A stretch of 64,000 nucleotides of DNA, taken from assembly GCA_030323305.1 (NCBI GenBank), contig CP106741.1, positions 5,393,501 to 5,457,500 of the forward strand, given 5' to 3'. The DNA comes from Paenibacillus sp. CC-CFT747. GTDB taxonomy: Bacteria; Bacillota; Bacilli; Paenibacillales; NBRC-103111. Below, piece after piece: positions 39,763 to 49,244 of this stretch; the first letter of the stretch is position 1; each line of letters begins with the position of its first letter. The notes below the pieces were generated by a model. It was given only the letters and a program-made list of their open reading frames with translations, did not search any database and was not told where the DNA came from. A program made the translations under genes and the position numbers.

Positions 39763-41159
39763 TTATGCCGGTCGGGGCTCTGCGACCATCCGGGCCTTTC
39801 TCCAGCTGCCGAACCGGTAATAGAGCAAATTAAGGCCGGCCGCGACCGCGAATCCGACCGGAAAGCTCCACCAGATCGCCTCAAAGCCGTAATGGTGTCC
39901 GAGGAATACCGCGAGCGGATTGCGGACGAGCAGCAGGGCGATAAACGAGATGACCAGCGGAACGACAACCGAGCCCGACGAACGAACCACTCCCGCCACA
40001 ACATTGAAGATGCCGAACAGAATAAACGACCAGAGGGTCAAGTTATTGATGACCATGCCCATTTCCATCGCTTTTCCGGTCGAGGGAAGGAACAAGCCCA
40101 GCGCCTGACGGTTGAAGAGGTGAAGGATAAGGACCAGCAGTCCCGTCAGGGTAATGTTGAAGGCAACTCCCGTCCAGGTAACCCGGGACACACGGTCCCA
40201 GAGCCCCGCTCCTATATTCTGGGCCGCCATCGAAGTCACCGCTCCGCCCACCGCCATAGCCGGCATCTGGACGTAGCTCGACAGTTGGCCCGCCACGCCG
40301 AAGGCGGCCGCCGCTTCGGAGCCATAGGAATTGACCAGATGAATCAGCACGAGATTGCTTACGGAGACGACTACCATGTTGAGGCCCATCGGGACCCCTT
40401 TTTGACCGTCGTCTTGACGATTGTCCAATTGATGCGCAGAAGATGAAGCTCCTCCGCCGTGATGCGAAGGAAATACTTCCGGCGGTATAGAAAAAGGATA
40501 AGCGCGGAAAAGCTGACCAGCCGGGCGATGAACGTAGCCGTGGCGGAACCGGCTATCCCCATTCTCGGAAAGGGACCAATCCCCTCAATAAGCAGGGGAT
40601 TCAGAGCAATATCCAGAACGGCTGAGAGCAGCAGGAAGTAAAAGGGAGTTTTGGCATCTCCCGATCCCCGCAAAACCGCCATGACCAGATTAAACCCGAA
40701 CATAAACGGAACCCCGGCAAACAGCACCCGGGTATAAGCGACGGCTAATGCTTGGGCATCGGGAGGTGTGTTCATCGCTTGCAGAATCCAGTGGGAGCAC
40801 GTCAAGCCGATTCCGGTTACGATCAAGGAAAGAATAAGGAAGAAAACGGTGCTCGTGCCGACTACTTTCTTCGCTTCGTCGACCCGCCGGGCTCCCAGGT
40901 TCTGCCCGACCAGGATGACCGAGGCCATAGCCAGACCGAAAATGGCGCTGATCAGAAAAAACATGATGAGGTTCGAGTTAGAAGTGGCGGCCAGCGCCGT
41001 TTCCCCGAGGAAATTTCCTATCCAGATGGCATTGATCGAGCCGTTCAGCGACTGAAGCACATTTCCGAGCAGAATAGGCAGCGAGAAGAAAAGCAAGGTG
41101 CGGGCGATAGGCCCCTCGGTTAGTGAGGGACGGTTTTTTTGCGGTGGCGATGCGGACAT
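39763..41159 (-). CDS. MATE family efflux transporter, one apparent frameshift
   Basis: The N-terminal half begins GPIARTLLFFSLPILLGNVL and continues with QSLNGSINAIWIGNFLGETA, typical for the DinF/NorM group that exports drugs or metabolites by cation antiport. The frame breaks at the adjacent C4/T5 runs near 40395-40403; one extra base reads TVVKTTVKKGVPMGLNMVVV. The second half starts with this and repeats the pattern (VGGAVTSMAAQNIGAG). The repaired length is 465 aa with twelve membrane segments. It is divergent from the GntR/binding-protein fusion gene, 180 bases away, and upstream of the DUF4091 hydrolase. Confidence 0.85.
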
Positions 41160-41187
41160 GGCTGGCAGGACTCCTCTTCCTTTAGTC

Positions 41188-41213
41188 TATTCTAGTATTT
41201 TACCTTATTCTAG
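41188..41213. repeat. Tandem TATTCTAG repeat in a divergent regulatory gap
   Basis: TATTCTAG occurs twice, 18 bases apart start to start, about 30-55 bases upstream of the MATE gene. The position suits a paired binding site for the divergently encoded regulator at 41340. It is an unproven candidate. Confidence 0.35.
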
Positions 41214-41339
41214 GGGATTGGGTAAGACGTTCGTGCCTCCCGTTCGCTTTTTGTCCTGCCCGGTGGTATTATAGTTGTATTAAGAAAAGAGATCCTATAA
41301 AATTTACCTATCCCAGAAAAAGAAGGATTGAACCGATAG

Positions 41340-42737
41340 ATGAAACGTGAGAGTGAATTTCGCTATACCAAGCTGGCCGGTATTCTGAGGGAGCAGATCC
41401 TCTCCGGCTATATCAAGCCCGGGCAGTTTCTGATGTCCGAGAACGAGTTGTGCCGCCACTACGCCATGAGCCGAACGTCCGTGCGTAAATCGCTGGAGGA
41501 GCTGCTGAAGGAAGGCTTGATCGTCAAGAAGGTCGGTCAAGGAACCATCGTTTCCCCCGACCTGGCCATCGAACCGTCCAACAAAAAGGTTCTGCGCATC
41601 CTGGCGACCTCTCCGTCCCATTTCATGGATTCGTGCATGCCTTTCATTATCGAAGAATTCGAGAAGCAGAATCCGCATGTGGAGGTCAAATGCCTGAGCT
41701 TTCCGACAAGCGACTTCTGGGAATCGATTCGCTCGAGCAGCCAGATCGGTCTTCAGGCGGACATTGTCTTCGCGGGGGACCGCCAATTCAGCGAGATGGA
41801 GGAAGCCGGCCCTTTCCTTGACTTGAGGGAGCCCTTTAAGGATGTGCTGCCCGAGATTTATCCGGATCTGCGCAAAACCTTCGAGTCCGGGATGCAGATG
41901 CCTGCCATTCCTGTTACCTTCTCGCCGGTCTATCTCGTCTATAACCCGAAGCTGTTTCACAAACACGATATTCCGCTCCCGAAGCATGACTGGACCAAGG
42001 AGGATTTCCTTAGAGCCGCCCAGCGTCTGACCATTGATACGGATGGAGACGGCATTATTGACCAATACGGCTTGACCCTCTCCTGCTCCCTTAACCGCTG
42101 GCCTCTGCTTGCCTTGCAGAACGGCGTCGATTTTACGGGATCGATCGACCGGGAGGGCCTCGTGAAGACGCTCACCTTTATTCACGATTTGCTGTACCGC
42201 TACCGGATCGCGACCCTGTCTCCCCGGTATTTGATCAATTCGGAAGCCTTTATCCGTCAGAAAGCGGGAATGGTGCTGACCACCTCCATCGAGCTGGCCG
42301 GATGGCGCAAGGAGACCCTTCCGTTCGAGCCCATGGTCGCTTCCATGCCTTTCGGGGAGCGCAAGGCCTCTCTGCTCATCGCCAACGCGATGATGATCCC
42401 GGCCGCTTCCGAGGAAGAGGAGCTGGCTATCCGTTTTCTCAAAACGGCGCTTGAACCGGCCATCCAAGAACGCATCAGCCGGGAGCACAAGTTTCTTTCG
42501 GTGCTGCAGCCTGTCAACGACGCCGTCTACAGCCCAACCGAGCTTACCCCGCTCAACATTGAGGGAAGCCGGATCGTCAACAGTCATTTCCTTCACGAGC
42601 TGTTCACCGATTTCAGTGTGATGGAAGAGATCGAAGCGGAAATGGAGCTCTTTTGGTCCGGTCTTGAATCCGCCGTTCATTTTGCGGACCGGATGGTGAC
42701 GATGATCGAAAGCCGTCTAACCCCTTCTTCCCAATAA
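41340..42737 (+). CDS. GntR regulator fused to a solute-binding-protein domain
   Basis: 465 intact codons. Residues 1-75 are a winged helix of the GntR type: FRYTKLAGILREQILSGYI, then SENELCRHYAMSRTSVRKSL and GLIVKKVGQGTIV. From about residue 85 onward the protein is a family 1 extracellular sugar-binding fold (VLRILATSPSHF, DTDGDGIIDQYGLTLS, MPFGERKASLLIANAMMIPA). There is no signal peptide or lipobox, so the sugar-binding half stays in the cytoplasm and should act as the effector sensor, as ribose-binding-type domains do in LacI proteins. It is divergent from the MATE and DUF4091 genes, which are the likeliest targets. A weak AAGGA site lies 12 bases ahead of the start. Confidence 0.85.
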   Translation: MKRESEFRYTKLAGILREQILSGYIKPGQFLMSENELCRHYAMSRTSVRKSLEELLKEGLIVKKVGQGTIVSPDLAIEPSNKKVLRILATSPSHFMDSCMPFIIEEFEKQNPHVEVKCLSFPTSDFWESIRSSSQIGLQADIVFAGDRQFSEMEEAGPFLDLREPFKDVLPEIYPDLRKTFESGMQMPAIPVTFSPVYLVYNPKLFHKHDIPLPKHDWTKEDFLRAAQRLTIDTDGDGIIDQYGLTLSCSLNRWPLLALQNGVDFTGSIDREGLVKTLTFIHDLLYRYRIATLSPRYLINSEAFIRQKAGMVLTTSIELAGWRKETLPFEPMVASMPFGERKASLLIANAMMIPAASEEEELAIRFLKTALEPAIQERISREHKFLSVLQPVNDAVYSPTELTPLNIEGSRIVNSHFLHELFTDFSVMEEIEAEMELFWSGLESAVHFADRMVTMIESRLTPSSQ

Positions 42738-42775
42738 GTGAGTTTTCGGTTATCCGCCGATACTCCTGTGTTGCC

Positions 42776-42818
42776 AAAAACAAATCCCCTCGTCCATCCG
42801 GACGGGGGATTTGTTTTT
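42776..42818. terminator. Bidirectional terminator
   Basis: ACAAATCCCC(T/C)CGTCC pairs with GGACGGGGGATTTGT, followed on the plus strand by TTTTTT and on the minus by GGC. It ends the GntR fusion gene and the convergent zinc-ribbon gene. Confidence 0.85.
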
Positions 42819-42834
42819 TATGCTGACTAGCGGC

Positions 42835-42995
42835 TTAAGGAACCTTAGGGGCATCTTCCCTGGACGGGGTTCTTCTTCCTCCGGGCAGGACCGGCATTGA
42901 ACCTTGCCGTCGTCCCGCACCACCCCATCCAGAAACCCGCTGTCACAGTAAACCGGCCGGCCGCAAAGCACACAATGTCCCACTAGTTCCTTCAT
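42835..42995 (-). CDS. Small zinc-ribbon-like protein, one apparent frameshift
   Basis: The ATG at 42995 follows GGAGGAGAAGCGGG and overlaps the stop of the SgrR-like gene as ATGA. The product has CVLCGRPVYC and CRSC, four cysteines in a treble-clef arrangement. As read, the frame runs through the terminator. With one more base in the G4 run at 42866-42869 it reads EEEEPPSREDAPKVP and stops at 42835, just before the terminator, which I take as the true end. Repaired length 53 aa. Function unknown; coupling suggests it works with the SgrR-like protein. Confidence 0.6.
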
Positions 42996-44843
42996 CCCGC
43001 TTCTCCTCCCCAATACACGGCATCCTGCCGCTCTTCGTTGTCCTCACCGGCGGATTTTCCGGTTTCAAACCAAACTTCGCGGAAATCGAACCACCCAATG
43101 GCGTTCAGCTGCAGGCCCTTCAAGGAGGGATGATAACTCGTCCGCTGGTGGCGGTGAAACAGAAAGATCGCCGCGTGCCGGCTCCGGATCCACTCGGTCA
43201 GTTCAAGGGCGCATGCTTCTTGGGCTTCCTTGGCCGTTTCCCGTCTCATCCGGCGGATGATGGAACCGGCTTTCTCCATCATATCCGGATGCAGGAACAT
43301 CCGGAAGCAGCCGTTCTCCGAAAGGAACAGCTCCAGCATCGAGACAGCGAGATCGTCCTCTACCCCCTGCTCGCTGATAAAAAGATCCGTACTCAACCGG
43401 TTGTCGCTGCTCGTTATATTCCCAAGAAGCTCGATTACTTCCACTTTCAAGCCCAGCTCCCGGCAGGATTCCGTGAACCATTGGGCATCCGTTTCACTGC
43501 CGGCATATATTCCAAGCCGGATGGTCATACCGGCACAGCCGGATTCCTCCAAATAGGTTTTGGCCAACTTCGGATTGTAAGGGTTCGGGAATCTCGGCGA
43601 CTGCTCGGGCACGAAGCCGAAAGCCGGCTCCACTTCGGCGGCATACATCGAGATCAGCCGGTCCCGGTCCAGTCCGTAATGCAGGGCCTTGCGAAAGGCT
43701 TCCCGTTGAGACGGTCCTTCCTTAACCGTGTTGAACACAAGAAGGCGGGAGCCTCGCTGAACGGTCTCCACCCCTCCCAATCGGTGATGGGCTGTCCCTT
43801 GTAACCTCCGCCGCAGGAGCTTCGCAGAAGCTGGTAGTCTTCCTGCAGGGAGTCGCTACCTTCCCGATCGTAGGGCATAAACCACATTTCAATCCGGTCC
43901 AAATGGGCCCGGGTAGAAAAATAGTCCGGCCACACCTCCAGCACCAGCTTGTTCTCGTCATTCTGAATGACCCGGAAAGGCCCGGTTCCGACCGGGAGGC
44001 TGGCGTCGTAGGCTCCCCCAAAATAATCAGCCGGGACGATCGAGGCCGGATCAAAGCTGAGACACCGCATAAACAGATGATTCGGCTCGTAGAGCTCGAT
44101 ACGGATCCGGTGACGGCTCAGAACCTCTATCGATTTGACATCCTCAAGAAGCCATTGATACGGCGAAGCTCCCCTCCCCGGCGAATGCGCTCCAGCGAAT
44201 ATCTCACATCTTCCGCCGTTAGCTCCCTGCCGTTGTGGAAGAGAACGCCCTTGCGCAGGTAGAAGGTCCATCCGACCGCTCCGTTCCCGAGCGGCTTCCA
44301 ATAATAGGAAAGCTGGGGAAGGATGGTACCGGTCTTCGCATCATAGTGGACCAGCCGGTCGTAGACATGCTTGATAATCTGCCCTTCCATGCAATAAGCG
44401 AAGCAGGCCGGATCCAGCGAATAGATCCTTTTCTGAAAAGGGATGCGCAGCACGTCCTCCACACTGCCGCTCTTGGTTACCGTCTGATAGCCTAGTTTGG
44501 CCGTCAGCCAAATTGAGAACTGCTCTTTCAGCTGAGGGTAAACTCCTTCATACCGGTCCATCAGCTCATAGGCCTGCTGAAGAGCGCCTTTCTCCACCTG
44601 GTCCCGCGCCATCTGCAGGACGAGCGATTCCGGTCGCAGCCGGAACCGAATGCGGGATTTGTTTCCCCGTCCCCGGCCGGGCAGCCAATCTATCCAATTC
44701 TGATCCTGCATTTTACGAAGGATCAGGTTGACGTTGCGGCCGGAGCACTCGAAGATTTCCGTCAGTCCCTCGAGGGTAACGGATTGCTCTTCCTCCCCCG
44801 GAAAATGCCCGCGAAGAAGCAAATACTGGCTCTCGATAATCAT
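42992..44843 (-). CDS. SgrR-like regulator with peptide/solute-binding domain, two apparent frameshifts
   Basis: The N-terminal 110 residues match the SgrR winged-helix region (LEGLTEIFECSGRNVNLILR, WIDWLPGRGRGNKSRI). The rest is a family 5 solute-binding domain (RIYSLDPACFAYCMEGQIIK, DVRYSLERIRRGG, PVGTGPFRVIQ), without signal peptide. The frame breaks in C4 at about 44171-44174 (repaired reading RGGASPYQWLLEDVK) and in C4 at 43771-43774 (repaired reading WEGVETVQRGS). The repaired length is 617 aa, as expected for the family. SgrR in enteric bacteria senses sugar-phosphate stress; in Bacillota such proteins often sit beside transporters. Here the neighbour is only a small zinc ribbon. Confidence 0.8.
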
Positions 44844-44946
44844 GCCCGTTCCTCCCTCCTCAAAAGATGAAGTCTTTGAGAGATATTTTACAATTTTTAT
44901 TCATCTTTCACCAGCTTATGATATAGAAAAAAGGAGGTCGGTGAAA

Positions 44947-45081
44947 ATGAATTCGTTCGAACTGGAGCAGGACATGAGGAACAGACGCGGAGAGCTGGAA
45001 GAGGAGGTTCGGGCCGATGGGGGCCGAAGCCGTGTAAGGCAGTGGCTCCTGCTGGTTCTGACTATGTTCTCCCGCACGTAA
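44947..45081 (+). CDS. Small protein of 44 residues, divergent from the SgrR-like gene
   Basis: The ATG at 44947 lies eight bases after AAAGGAGGTC, an excellent site. An acidic, charged first half (RNRRGELEEEVRADGG) is followed by a short hydrophobic segment (WLLLVLTMF) and SRT at the end, so membrane contact is possible. The 103-base upstream gap is shared with the SgrR-like gene and is AT-rich, with TATGAT at 44917-44922 as possible -10. No known family. Confidence 0.5.
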   Translation: MNSFELEQDMRNRRGELEEEVRADGGRSRVRQWLLLVLTMFSRT

Positions 45082-45101
45082 GGCCCTTTAAGGAAACCCT
45101 T

Positions 45102-45530
45102 TTAAGGCAGCAGCCGGCTGCCATTCAAGGTTCGGAGAACGGCTGCCATGCTTTTGGCCATATAAGCGTCTGCCTCGGAGAAGAGCACGTGCTTGTAACC
45201 ATCGACTTCCGGTAAGGCTTTACCGGTTCTCGGATGGAGAAAGGTGGAACGGCAATGAAGGGTGCGCACCTCCGGCAAAGGAGTCAGGGGCCAAACAAAA
45301 AGGTGAAGATCTTTGTTCTTCAGATAGGCGTGGACCCCTTCCTCCACAAGCAGGCTCGGGTCCGGAGTTAACCCGGTTTCCTCCTCGACTTCCCGGCAGC
45401 AGGTTTCGATTGGAGTCTCCCCGGGCTCCGGAAGTCCTTTGGGGAGGTCGTAGAAGGAATTGCCGGTGGAATGACAGGCCAGGAACGCTTTCCCGTCCGT
45501 TATTAAACATCCGACCGATACCTGTTTCAT
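45102..45530 (-). CDS. NUDIX hydrolase
   Basis: 142 intact codons; the ATG at 45530 follows AAGGAGAATC. The Nudix box spans GLPEPGETPIETCCREVEEE and continues TGL, with all the conserved Gly and Glu residues. It opens with KGLPEPGE, typical of enzymes that hydrolyse nucleoside diphosphates linked to another group. The substrate is unknown. Confidence 0.85.
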   Translation of the reverse strand: MKQVSVGCLITDGKAFLACHSTGNSFYDLPKGLPEPGETPIETCCREVEEETGLTPDPSLLVEEGVHAYLKNKDLHLFVWPLTPLPEVRTLHCRSTFLHPRTGKALPEVDGYKHVLFSEADAYMAKSMAAVLRTLNGSRLLP

Positions 45531-45596
45531 AAAGATTCTCCTTCCGGAAAGACAAGTCTTATTTACGGACCTTTATTGTAACGAGTGAGCTTGGCG

Positions 45597-45860
45597 TCAA
45601 CGGGTCTCCGGAGCCGTAGCTCTCTCAAGCTGAGCGAGAATTTGGAAGGCCTCCTCGTCGGACGCTCCGCACATCTCAACCGATGCGGTCAAGCTCCTGC
45701 AAACGGCGGGACGTTCCTCCCGGCCGAACAGCTTGCATCGGTTATCCTCGGTAAGCTGGACGCATCGGACGCCTGCCGGCTTTCCTTGCGGCATTCCCGG
45801 AATGGGCGATGAGATCGAAATGGCGATGCAGCAAGCGGCGCATCCGGAACGGCATTCCAT
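45597..45860 (-). CDS. YkgJ-type cysteine-cluster protein
   Basis: 87 intact codons, ATG after GGGGAAAGG. The pattern CRSGCAACC near the N-terminus, then GVRCVQLTEDNRCKLFG and RPAVCRSL, is the metal-chelating cysteine set of the YkgJ/DUF3109-like family. It lies 66 bases upstream of the NUDIX gene on the same strand. Function unknown; likely binds zinc or an Fe-S cluster. Confidence 0.75.
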   Translation of the reverse strand: MECRSGCAACCIAISISSPIPGMPQGKPAGVRCVQLTEDNRCKLFGREERPAVCRSLTASVEMCGASDEEAFQILAQLERATAPETR

Positions 45861-45910
45861 TTACCTTTCCCCTTAGCCCTGATTCTTACGCTTATTATAG
45901 CACGCAGCTC

Positions 45911-45947
45911 AAAAAAGAACGGCCCCGCCATAAAGGCCGAGCCGTTC
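45911..45947 (-). terminator. Terminator of the ClpP-like gene
   Basis: On the minus strand GAACGGCTCGGCC and GGCGGGGCCGTTC form a long stem followed by TTTTTT, about 55 bases after the stop at 46003. Confidence 0.85.
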
Positions 45948-46002
45948 CATCCTTTTCACTCCCTTCGCACTAGACGTAAGGAAGCCGCCTTATCCCGCCT
46001 GG

Positions 46003-46584
46003 TTATAAGGTGGTAATGACCTCGTCAATGATCCCGTATTCCCTGGCTTCCTCCGCCGACATGAAATAATCGCGGTCCATATCGCGCTCCACCTTCTCCA
46101 GCGGCTGCCCGGTCCGTTCGGCCGTGATCTGATTGGCCTTGGCCCGAATGCTCAGAATCCTCTTCGCGCTGATCGCAATGTCGCTTGCCTGTCCTTGAGC
46201 CCCTCCATGAGGTTGGTGAATCATGATCTCGCTGTTCGGAAGGGCAAAACGTTTGCCCTTCTCTCCCGCCAGGAGCAGGATTGCGGCAAAGGAGGCCGCA
46301 AACCCGGTGCAGATCGTGTGTACCGCCGGCTTCACAAACTGCATCGTGTCATAGATGGCGAAGCCTGCGGAGGTAGAGCCCCCGGGGCTATTGATGTAAA
46401 GCGAAATTTCTTTCTCGGGATCTTCCGCCGCCAGAAACAGAAGCTGGGCGGTGATGCTGTTCGCCACCTGGTCGTCGATGGCGGCTCCAAGAAAGACAAT
46501 CCGGTCCTTCAGCAGACGGGAATAGATATCGTACGATCTTTCTCCCCGACCGGTTTGCTCCACCACGTAAGGAATATAAGTCAT
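46003..46584 (-). CDS. ClpP-like ATP-dependent protease subunit
   Basis: 193 codons from ATG 46584, behind AAGGAGGAGATC. ClpP family sequence throughout: DRIVFLGAAIDDQVANSI, EISLYINSPGGSTSAGFAI, catalytic His in MIHQPHGGAQGQASD, and Asp in MDRDYFMSAEEA. The serine motif reads GFAASFAAILLLAG, where main ClpP proteins have ASMG; the Ser is kept but its two followers differ. It is therefore a second, divergent ClpP rather than the housekeeping one. ClpP assembles in heptamer rings with Clp ATPases; no ATPase gene is nearby. It is likely expressed alone, with a terminator behind it. Confidence 0.85.
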   Translation of the reverse strand: MTYIPYVVEQTGRGERSYDIYSRLLKDRIVFLGAAIDDQVANSITAQLLFLAAEDPEKEISLYINSPGGSTSAGFAIYDTMQFVKPAVHTICTGFAASFAAILLLAGEKGKRFALPNSEIMIHQPHGGAQGQASDIAISAKRILSIRAKANQITAERTGQPLEKVERDMDRDYFMSAEEAREYGIIDEVITTL

Positions 46585-46774
46585 GCTGATCTCCTCCTTC
46601 TCCACGGCCTAATGGGGCATGGAATCGTTCTTCACCCCTTAAACGAAAGAAGACCGGAAGGAGATACGAAGAAGGGGCGTCTAATCCCACGAAGATTTTT
46701 TTGGAGACCCCGTATCCTAAAAGGCCGCTTATTCGTTTATGATAGAAGATATTGGAGAACAGGAGGTTCTTGTC

Positions 46775-47629
46775 ATGACCCATTGGACCGTCAACCCGGC
46801 AGAAGAAGCCCCTGCCGATAACAAAAGCCTGGCGCAGCTTCATTCTGCTGTTAGCCGTTACTGCCTGTCCATCACCGGATCGACGTGGGATGCCGAGGAC
46901 CTGGCTCAGGACACATGGATAAAAGCCATGGCGCTTGCCCAAGGAACGGCCGCTCACCGTAACCCGGAAGCCCTGCTCAGGAGAATTGCCAAAAATACGT
47001 GGATTGACCAAGGCCGAAGAAAAACCGTTTACCGTCGTATCCTGCATCAGCTGACCCGGACCGATTCGTTCACCGAGGAGCCCTTTGACGATCTGGATGC
47101 GATGGTCCGCTCGCTCGTCCACCATCTATCCCCTTTGCAGCGGGTGGTCTTCCTGCTGAGAGATGTTTACGGCTATAACAGCCTGGAGGTCTCCCATCTT
47201 CTGAACACCTCGGAGGGGGCAGTCAAGGCCGCGCTTCACCGCGCCAGGCTCTCCCTCAGCAAGGTGCGGAAGGATGTGGCCCTGGAGGCTGAGCATTCCG
47301 AAGAGGGAGAGGACATGAAAGCCTTCCTTCGCTCCTTGGTGGCTGCCATCCGCAGCGAAGATGTCGACCGTGTCGTTCACTTGGCCCAAATGGATGCCAT
47401 CCCCCGGGAACCGCCGTACGGGCCGTCCAAACTCAGCTTCTCCGTCAAGCCCGTTCGGCAGCACGAAGTACGGGAAGCGCACCAACCGCTTTACTCGCAG
47501 CCTAGCCGCATGACATCTCCCCGTACACAGGAAGAGGGAGCGCCCCTCTGCTTCCAGTGCCCCTTTTCCAGCCAAAAGCCCGCGTTCCTGGATTTCCTGC
47601 CGCGGGCTTTTGGTTTATGCATCGCTTAA
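46775..47629 (+). CDS. ECF-type RNA polymerase sigma factor
   Basis: Start ATG at 46775, eight bases after CAGGAGG. Region 2 reads YCLSITGSTWDAEDLAQDTW, region 4 LSPLQRVVFLLRDVYGYNSL then SLEVSHLLNTSEGAVKAALH. After region 4 there is an extra 100-residue part (residues 180-284) starting KAFLRSLVAAIRSEDVDRVV, like the SnoaL-type tails of ECF41-type factors but incomplete. The open frame continues across a terminator hairpin at 47574-47612, so the real end is probably earlier; a single lost base near 47480 would give a stop at 47503. No anti-sigma gene is adjacent, in keeping with tail-regulated ECF sigma factors. Confidence 0.75.
   Translation: MTHWTVNPAEEAPADNKSLAQLHSAVSRYCLSITGSTWDAEDLAQDTWIKAMALAQGTAAHRNPEALLRRIAKNTWIDQGRRKTVYRRILHQLTRTDSFTEEPFDDLDAMVRSLVHHLSPLQRVVFLLRDVYGYNSLEVSHLLNTSEGAVKAALHRARLSLSKVRKDVALEAEHSEEGEDMKAFLRSLVAAIRSEDVDRVVHLAQMDAIPREPPYGPSKLSFSVKPVRQHEVREAHQPLYSQPSRMTSPRTQEEGAPLCFQCPFSSQKPAFLDFLPRAFGLCIA
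47574..47612. terminator. Terminator between sigma factor and dehydrogenase genes
   Basis: AAAAGCCCGCG and CGCGGGCTTTT form a perfect 11-base stem with a 16-base loop. It overlaps the last codons of the open sigma factor frame, which suggests that the frame is read too far. Confidence 0.75.
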
Positions 47630-47646
47630 GCGTCAATGTTGCTCTC

Positions 47647-49080
47647 CTATACGCCAAGCGAAATGTATTTGTACTCCAAATACTCTTCCAATCCATAGCG
47701 GCCGCCTTCCCGCCCGATGCCGCTTTCCTTGAACCCCCGAAGGGGGCCTGAGCAGCGGACGGCAAACCGTCGTTCACTCCGACGATTCCGTATTGAAGAC
47801 GTTCCGCAATCCGGACCGCGCGGCTGATGTCACGGGTGAACACGTAGGAGGCCAATCCGTATTCGGAGTCGTTCGCCTGCCGGATGGCATCCTCCTCGTC
47901 CTCCACTTCGATAATCGGAGCGACGGGACCGAAGGTCTCCTCCTGCAGGATCCGCATGCCGGCTTGAACGCCTGTCAAGAGAGTGGGCTCATAGAAATAC
48001 CCCGGGCATTCGGTGCCTTCCGCCCGCTGTCCCCCGGTAAGAAGTCTGGCTCCTTTGGTAAGGGCATCCTGAACGTGCTCCTCCACTTTGTTCAGGCCGG
48101 CTTCGTTAATCATAGGACCGATCTCGACTCCTTCCTCGAACCCGCTGCCCACTCGAAGCCCACGGATTTTGTCCGTCAGGATCCGTTCGAAGGCCTCCCG
48201 GATGCCCCGCTGGACATAAATCCGGTTGGCGCATACGCACGTTTGCCCGGCATTGCGGAATTTCGACAGCAGGGTCTGTTCCGCGGCCAGCTCCGGATCG
48301 GCATCATCCATGACGATAACCGGCGCATGGCCCCCAGCTCAAGCGAAACCCGCTTGACGGTTTTGGCGGCGGATGCCATCAGGAGCTTCCCAACTTCCGT
48401 GGATCCGGTGAAGGTGATCTTGGCCACCCTCTTATCCCCAAGCCAGGTATCTCCAATCGTTTTGGCGTCCCCGGTCACCACGTTCACCACTCCTGCCGGA
48501 ATCCCCGCCTCCTCCGCCAGCTCGGCAAGCATCAGGGCGGTGAGGGGAGTGTGTTCCGCCGGCTTCACGACGCAAGTACAGCCGGCGGCTAGAGCCGGTC
48601 CCACCTTGCGGGTGATCATGGCCGCCGGGAAGTTCCACGGGGTGATGGCCGCCACCACTCCAACAGGCTGACGGATGACAAGCATCCGTTTGGCCGTAGA
48701 GCCGGATGGAACAATATCGCCGTAGATTCGCTTGGCTTCCTCCCCGTACCATTGAAGGAAGCTGGCGGCGTACCGGATTTCTCCCTAGCCTCCGCCAGGG
48801 GCTTCCCCTGCTCCTCGGTCATGATCCGGGCTAGCTTATCTTCCTTCTCGATCATTAAGGCATACCAGCGGAGCAAATGCTCGGATCTTTCATATGCGGT
48901 TAACCCGCTCCATTCCGGAAACGCCCGGTGCGCCGCCGCCACCGCTTCGCGGGCTTCCTCCTCCCCGCTGTCCGGCACCTCGGCCACCTTCTCCAGGCTG
49001 GCGGGATTCAAGACGGAAAAGGTCCGGCCCGAGGCGGATTCCTTCCATTCTCCTCCGATATATTGCTTCCATTCTTTCAT
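47647..49080 (-). CDS. gabD: NAD(P)-dependent succinate-semialdehyde dehydrogenase, three apparent frameshifts
   Basis: Start ATG at 49080 with TAGGAGGG six bases ahead. Aldehyde dehydrogenase landmarks appear in order: PWNFPAAMITRKVGPALAAG, KITFTGSTEVGKLL, the Glu motif LELGG, the catalytic Cys in FRNAGQTCVCANR, and QEETFGPVAPI. These fit the GabD group, which oxidises succinate semialdehyde in GABA breakdown. Frames break near 48783 (repaired AREEIRYAASFLQWYGEEA), in C5 at 48331-48335 (LELGGHAPVIVMDDADP) and in C5 at 47734-47738 (FGGFKESGIGREGGRYGLEE). The repaired length is 478 aa ending at 47647, as expected. No other GABA gene is near. Confidence 0.85.
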
Positions 49081-49244
49081 GAACATCCCTCCTACAACCT
49101 TCTTAACCTATCAGTACGGTCAGAAATCCAGGTCTCTTAAGCTTCGGCGGTCATCTCGATTTTCCTTCTCTCGCACATTATCCCGTTCCCTGCTTCATGC
49201 CAAAGGTATTATTTCCTTGGATAACAAGTTAATTCTGCACAGAT

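Noticed and set aside
41304..42680. A 458-residue open frame on the minus strand
   Set aside because: It is antisense to the intact GntR/binding-protein fusion, which has clear domains. A long shadow frame is expected at this GC content.
43130..43804. A 224-residue plus-strand frame over the SgrR-like gene
   Set aside because: It is antisense to a binding-protein domain with clear motifs.
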